DNA of 64,000 nt from Isochrysis galbana (taxonomy: Eukaryota; Haptophyta; Isochrysidales; Isochrysidaceae): NCBI GenBank assembly GCA_018136815.1, contig CM030931.1, positions 8,296,557 to 8,360,556 on the forward strand. The letters run 5' to 3'. The notes under the pieces are model-generated. The model saw only the letters and a list, made by a program, of their open reading frames with translations. It searched no databases and was not told the origin of the DNA. The position numbers and the translations under genes were made by a program. Shown here one piece after another: positions 61,068 to 64,000 of the stretch (within the stretch, counting starts at the first letter, position 1; each line of letters begins with the position of its first letter).

Positions 61068-61852
61068 GCACTCTAGAGCTCAAGAGCGAGAAGGCCGACG
61101 CCCATAACCATTGGATCACCTCGGTCGCGTTTTCCCCGGACGGGACCAAGATCATGTCCGGATCATTTGACAAGACGATCAAAGGCTCTGGGATGCAGGT
61201 GCGGGTCCTTTTTTTTGTTTGTTTTCGGCCCCAAATCACCCCTCCTCGGCCAAATCTGACCCCTCCTCCTTGCCCAAACAGGCACACTCGAGCTCAAGAG
61301 CGAGAAAGCCAACGCCCACAGCCGAGAGATCATCTCGGCCGCGTTCTCGCCGGACGGGACCAAGATCGTGTCCGGATCGGAAGACATGACGATCAAAGTC
61401 TGATGCAGGTGCGTTTTTTTTTGGCCCAACATGCTCACAGCTCCTCGGCCAAAGCTGCCCCCTCCTACCTTCCCACACAGGCACACTCAAGCTCAAGAGC
61501 GAGAAGGCCAACGCTCACAGCGGTACGATCTCCTCGGTGGCATTTTTGCCAGACGGGACCAAGATCGTGCCCGGCTCGTGGGACAACAAACACGATCAAA
61601 GTCCAGGACGCCGATTTGTTCCACACAATCGAATCGCGTCGCGGCGACGGCATGGTCTTCGGGAGCGATGGTGAGAGGGTGGAGCACGGCGATGCGACGG
61701 TGCGCATGATAGAGGGTGGCGGTGCGTTCTTCGCGCCGAACCCGGTGCTATGTGTAGCGATCCACGGGTCGAGGGTCGTGGCAGGAGCAGTATCAGGGGA
61801 GCTATACGCTATACCACCTCGAGGTGATGTGAGGCGAGGTGAAGCGCAATGA
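61068..61852 (+). pseudogene. Decayed WD40-repeat exon array
   Basis: Three exon-like units start after (C)ACAG or AACAG at 61068, 61282 and 61481. Each encodes one WD40 repeat (TLELKSEKADAHNHWITS..AFSPDGTKIMSGSFDKTI pattern). Units 1 and 2 end at CAG-GTGCG donors (61198/61199 and 61408/61409), separated by 70-85-bp T-rich introns. Relative to the expected IKVWDAG ending, unit 1 has 2 extra bases, unit 2 lacks 2 and gains a stop, and unit 3 has 4 extra bases. After unit 3 the shifted frame continues with DADLFHTIESRRGDG and VLCVAIHGSRVVAGAVSGEL, a propeller-end-like segment, to a TGA at 61850-61852. Upstream repeats are missing. A degenerate end of a WD40 protein gene is the best explanation. 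Confidence 0.75.
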
Positions 61853-62575
61853 GGCAGTGGGAAAGGTGCCGTCGTCGGGGTTGGCGGGGGCGAAAACGGA
61901 GCGGTGCTGGTGGTTGCATGGGACAAGTTTACACACAGAGCGAACGAGCGATGGACAGACGTGCTGCGGACACATAGTATAGCGCAGCTGCAAAGCGTAT
62001 ATGCATGGGCGTGCGTGCGCTTGTTTCAGTGCGAATCGTTCGACTCGTTCACATATGGGTGGGACGGGTGCACCGCGTCCATGTGTATACAAAATCCAAG
62101 TGAACAAGCCATTGTTGTGTTCCACGCATCCATCTCTAACTAGATCGCTCGTGTCACCCTAGAATAAATGAAAACGCCAGTTAGGCAGCGAAGTCCCAGT
62201 CACATTCGGTCGATCGAGGCTCGAGACCCATGTCCACGGTGAGGAATGCGCGAAAGCTCGAGCGCCGTCTCGCTTTGTTGAGTAACGGAGGCGAGCCTAG
62301 AGGCACGGGGACGCCGTGCACGGATTGCGAGGTCCCACGCACGATCTTTAATACTTCAGTGATATGGAGCGACCAAGCTAAGTAAGACTCGGCTGACCTT
62401 CCACTACTCCACTACGCGGTGTGCGACGCGTGCCGTTCCGCAATAAAGCTGTGCAAGCGACTGCGCGACGATCCGGCGGCCAGACTAGTACAAATGGGCG
62501 CCGACGCGGCGGCGCGCACGAAGCGTCCTCGCTACGAAGGTGCTCCGCTTGCGGCGTGAGAGTGCACCGATCTGA
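61853..62575. other. Spacer
   Basis: A short plus frame near 62419-62556 starts VCDACRSAIKLCKRL but ends at a stop with no in-phase junction to the next frame. Nothing else is supported. Confidence 0.35.
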
Positions 62576-62908
62576 CAGATCGTCACCCTGCTCGTCAAAC
62601 AGGAGGGCCAGTGCGCATCGTGTAAGTGTAAGCACGAGGTGCGCCTGGCGGCGGGCGCGGGCATCTATATGGCGTCGCTCGACAAGGTGGGCGCGCGTTA
62701 CGACGACGGCACAGCGCAAGTTCTCTGCCACGGCTGCCAGTCCCAGTCCTTCGAATCCTACGTGGCAAAATTGCAAATTGCCCCTCGTTTCCGTTATGGT
62801 GCGATTCCGCCCGTTCTAGACGAGAGCTCGCCGACAGATCGCCTTTTGATCGTCGTCCGTCGCCGTCTAATCGGAGTGTTTGGGTTTGATTTGAGTCGAG
62901 TTACGTGA
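62576..62908 (+). CDS. HNH-nuclease-like zinc-binding fragment
   Basis: A 110-residue frame without an ATG near its start reads QIVTLLVKQEGQCASCKC, then YMASLDKVGARYDDG, QVLCHGCQSQSF and a short tail to TGA. Paired Cys (CASC, CHGC) around a SLD..GARYDDGT segment resemble the HNH/endonuclease-VII fold, where the pattern is C..C....SLDR....Y..GN...LC..CN. The central HNH histidine is replaced by other residues, so activity is uncertain. It could be an exon of a gene whose start lies upstream, or a fragment of a mobile element. Confidence 0.4.
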   Translation, partial: QIVTLLVKQEGQCASCKCKHEVRLAAGAGIYMASLDKVGARYDDGTAQVLCHGCQSQSFESYVAKLQIAPRFRYGAIPPVLDESSPTDRLLIVVRRRLIGVFGFDLSRVT

Positions 62909-62989
62909 GAAAGTCGTGGGACGAGAGTCGGAGTGTTTGCTTTTGCTTCCTGGTTCCTGGGTGTCCGGTGTCCGTGTCCGTCGTCCTGG

Positions 62990-63489
62990 GTCGTCAGTCG
63001 TTTATCCTTCGCTCTCGCTCTCGTACTCTCGCTCGCTCTCGTCTACCACTCGTACCCTACAAACCCAAACCCTCCTCTCCTCGCCAGCCCCTCCCTCCCA
63101 TCACAACCCTCCCCTAGATAGAGGTCCAGCGGGTCGGTCGTCGGTCGCCATCGCTCCGCTCCCACTTCGGATTGCGCGGGAGGAGAGGTAGGGGAAAACT
63201 TCCCCCTGTCCCGCGAAAAAATATTCTGACCCCATGATGCAGCGAGGTTTTTTTTTTACCCAGGCTCCCTCACCTCTACCTCCCCTCGCTCGCCCTCGCC
63301 TCTCGCCTCTCGCTTGATGTCGCTCTCGCCGCCGTCCTCGCCCTCGCCCTCGCCCGCCTTCCCACCTTCCTCTGCTGACGGGCTTCAGCCCGTCAGCGTA
63401 TCCGAAGTCGTTCATACCGCCGCGCCTGCCGCCGGCTTCGCCCCCTCTCCATTGTCCTCAGACCAAATGGTTCTGGCCCCAATTCGTCA
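62990..63489 (-). repeat. Second copy of the 1.5-kb element terminus
   Basis: On the minus strand, TGACGAATTG at 63489 starts a block resembling 11586 onward. It includes the hairpin at 63374-63397 (10-bp stem GCTGACGGGC, loop TTCA) and GGCGAGGGCGAGGACGGCGG-like sequence. It then reaches CGAGAGCGAGAG- and GGGTACGAGTG-like wording matching ~11835-11870. The rest of the element is not present on this side. Confidence 0.7.
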
Positions 63490-64000
63490 GGGCCTCGGTC
63501 GCGGTCGCGGTTCGACAGTGTGGTGTCCGCTATGGCCTGGTTGGCCGGCGCGGCGGGGTGGGCGGAGACAGAGGACGGGAGCGTGGCGCGCCCCATGACC
63601 CTACACCCTACCATTTCAACGATAGACGATAGTTGTATCGATATGTGATTGATATTGATATGACGAGGAGGATTTGCGTTTATCGATAGCATTCAAATCC
63701 CCAAATAAGCTTTCCTATACGTCTCTCTAACCATCAACCAGTTGTCAACCAGCCTTTGCAGACGGAACACGACCGGCGGCCTCAATCCATTCCGCTCTAG
63801 AGCGCAAGCAAAGGCAAACGGTGATGCTGCCAGCACGCCAGCACAAGCAAGCAAAGCCGTCGTTTTTAGAGCTCAAATAAGGTCGCAGGCTCAGGCCTCG
63901 AATTGACTCTCAAATCAATCTGTCCCACTATAGGCTGAACACGACCTCAATCCATGGCTATAGCGAACAGCATTGGCCCACAAAAATATTGTGCCGAGCG
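63490..64000. other. Right-edge spacer
   Basis: ATCGATA-rich short repeats at about 63618-63690. The rest is unassigned, and no ORF running off the right edge was recognised. Confidence 0.4.

Noticed and set aside
62419-62556. VCDACRSAIKLCKRL frame as an upstream exon of the HNH-like fragment
   Set aside because: The only plausible GT-AG junction (62540-62578) joins the frames out of phase.

Overview
The window looks like nuclear DNA from a eukaryotic microalga, most plausibly a haptophyte or another alga with a secondary plastid. The evidence is GC-rich coding sequence, short canonical GT-AG introns (about 80-730 bp), eukaryote-only genes (SMC1 cohesin, DGAT2-type acyltransferase, RWD protein, large coiled-coil proteins) and two proteins with signal-peptide-like leaders followed by Arg/Ser-rich transit-like segments. 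WD40-exon arrays and abundant GA/CT microsatellites also fit. No prokaryotic operon structure is present. The taxonomic call is inference.

Layout. Positions 1-1390 (minus) hold the 5' part of a large, apparently secreted, N-glycosylation-rich protein that runs off the left edge. A PIF/Harbinger-like transposase with one intron (3206-4473, minus) and a two-exon DGAT2-family acyltransferase (4758-6405, plus) follow. From 6.4 to 14.1 kb there is mostly repeat DNA, one unrecognised ORF (9315-10316) and a 1.5-kb element with 32-bp terminal inverted repeats that carries two hAT transposase remnants. From 14.1 to 23.3 kb lie a small coiled-coil protein with a plastid-type leader, a long coiled-coil protein with a possible CCDC112/CCDC148-like C-terminus, an RWD plus Cys-rich zinc protein and a conserved-looking ORF. 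A broken transposase sits among them. From 23.6 to 30.4 kb there are dispersed repeats, a truncated cytochrome b561 exon, a membrane protein (26296-27261) and retroelement-like ORFs.

From 30.5 to 40.7 kb there is a predicted plastid-targeted protein with a duplicated beta-rich unit (30469-32322) and an FkbM methyltransferase (35506-36249). These are followed by an unusual non-coding block: a hairpin-unit satellite, a long GA tract, about 750 bp of extremely AT-rich DNA, and a cluster of perfect palindromes. Four-exon SMC1 occupies 40694-45452. From 45.5 to 49.2 kb are repeats and retroelement debris. From 49.3 to 59.8 kb lie a protein with a degenerate adenylate-kinase domain, IQ motifs and an ATP-grasp-like C-terminus, a 1,342-residue protein with a possible dead GBP-type GTPase domain, and a Gfo/Idh/MocA oxidoreductase. 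The right end holds a decayed WD40 exon array, an HNH-like fragment and a second copy of the terminus of the 1.5-kb element.

The genes do not form a pathway. They are scattered housekeeping, cytoskeletal and chromosome genes in a repeat-rich region with many young and decayed transposable elements. The most novel-looking items are the satellite/AT-rich/palindrome block at 36.6-39.0 kb, the possible pseudo-GTPase (52720-56748), the pseudo-kinase/ATP-grasp-like fusion (49278-51110) and the unrecognised secreted protein at the left edge.
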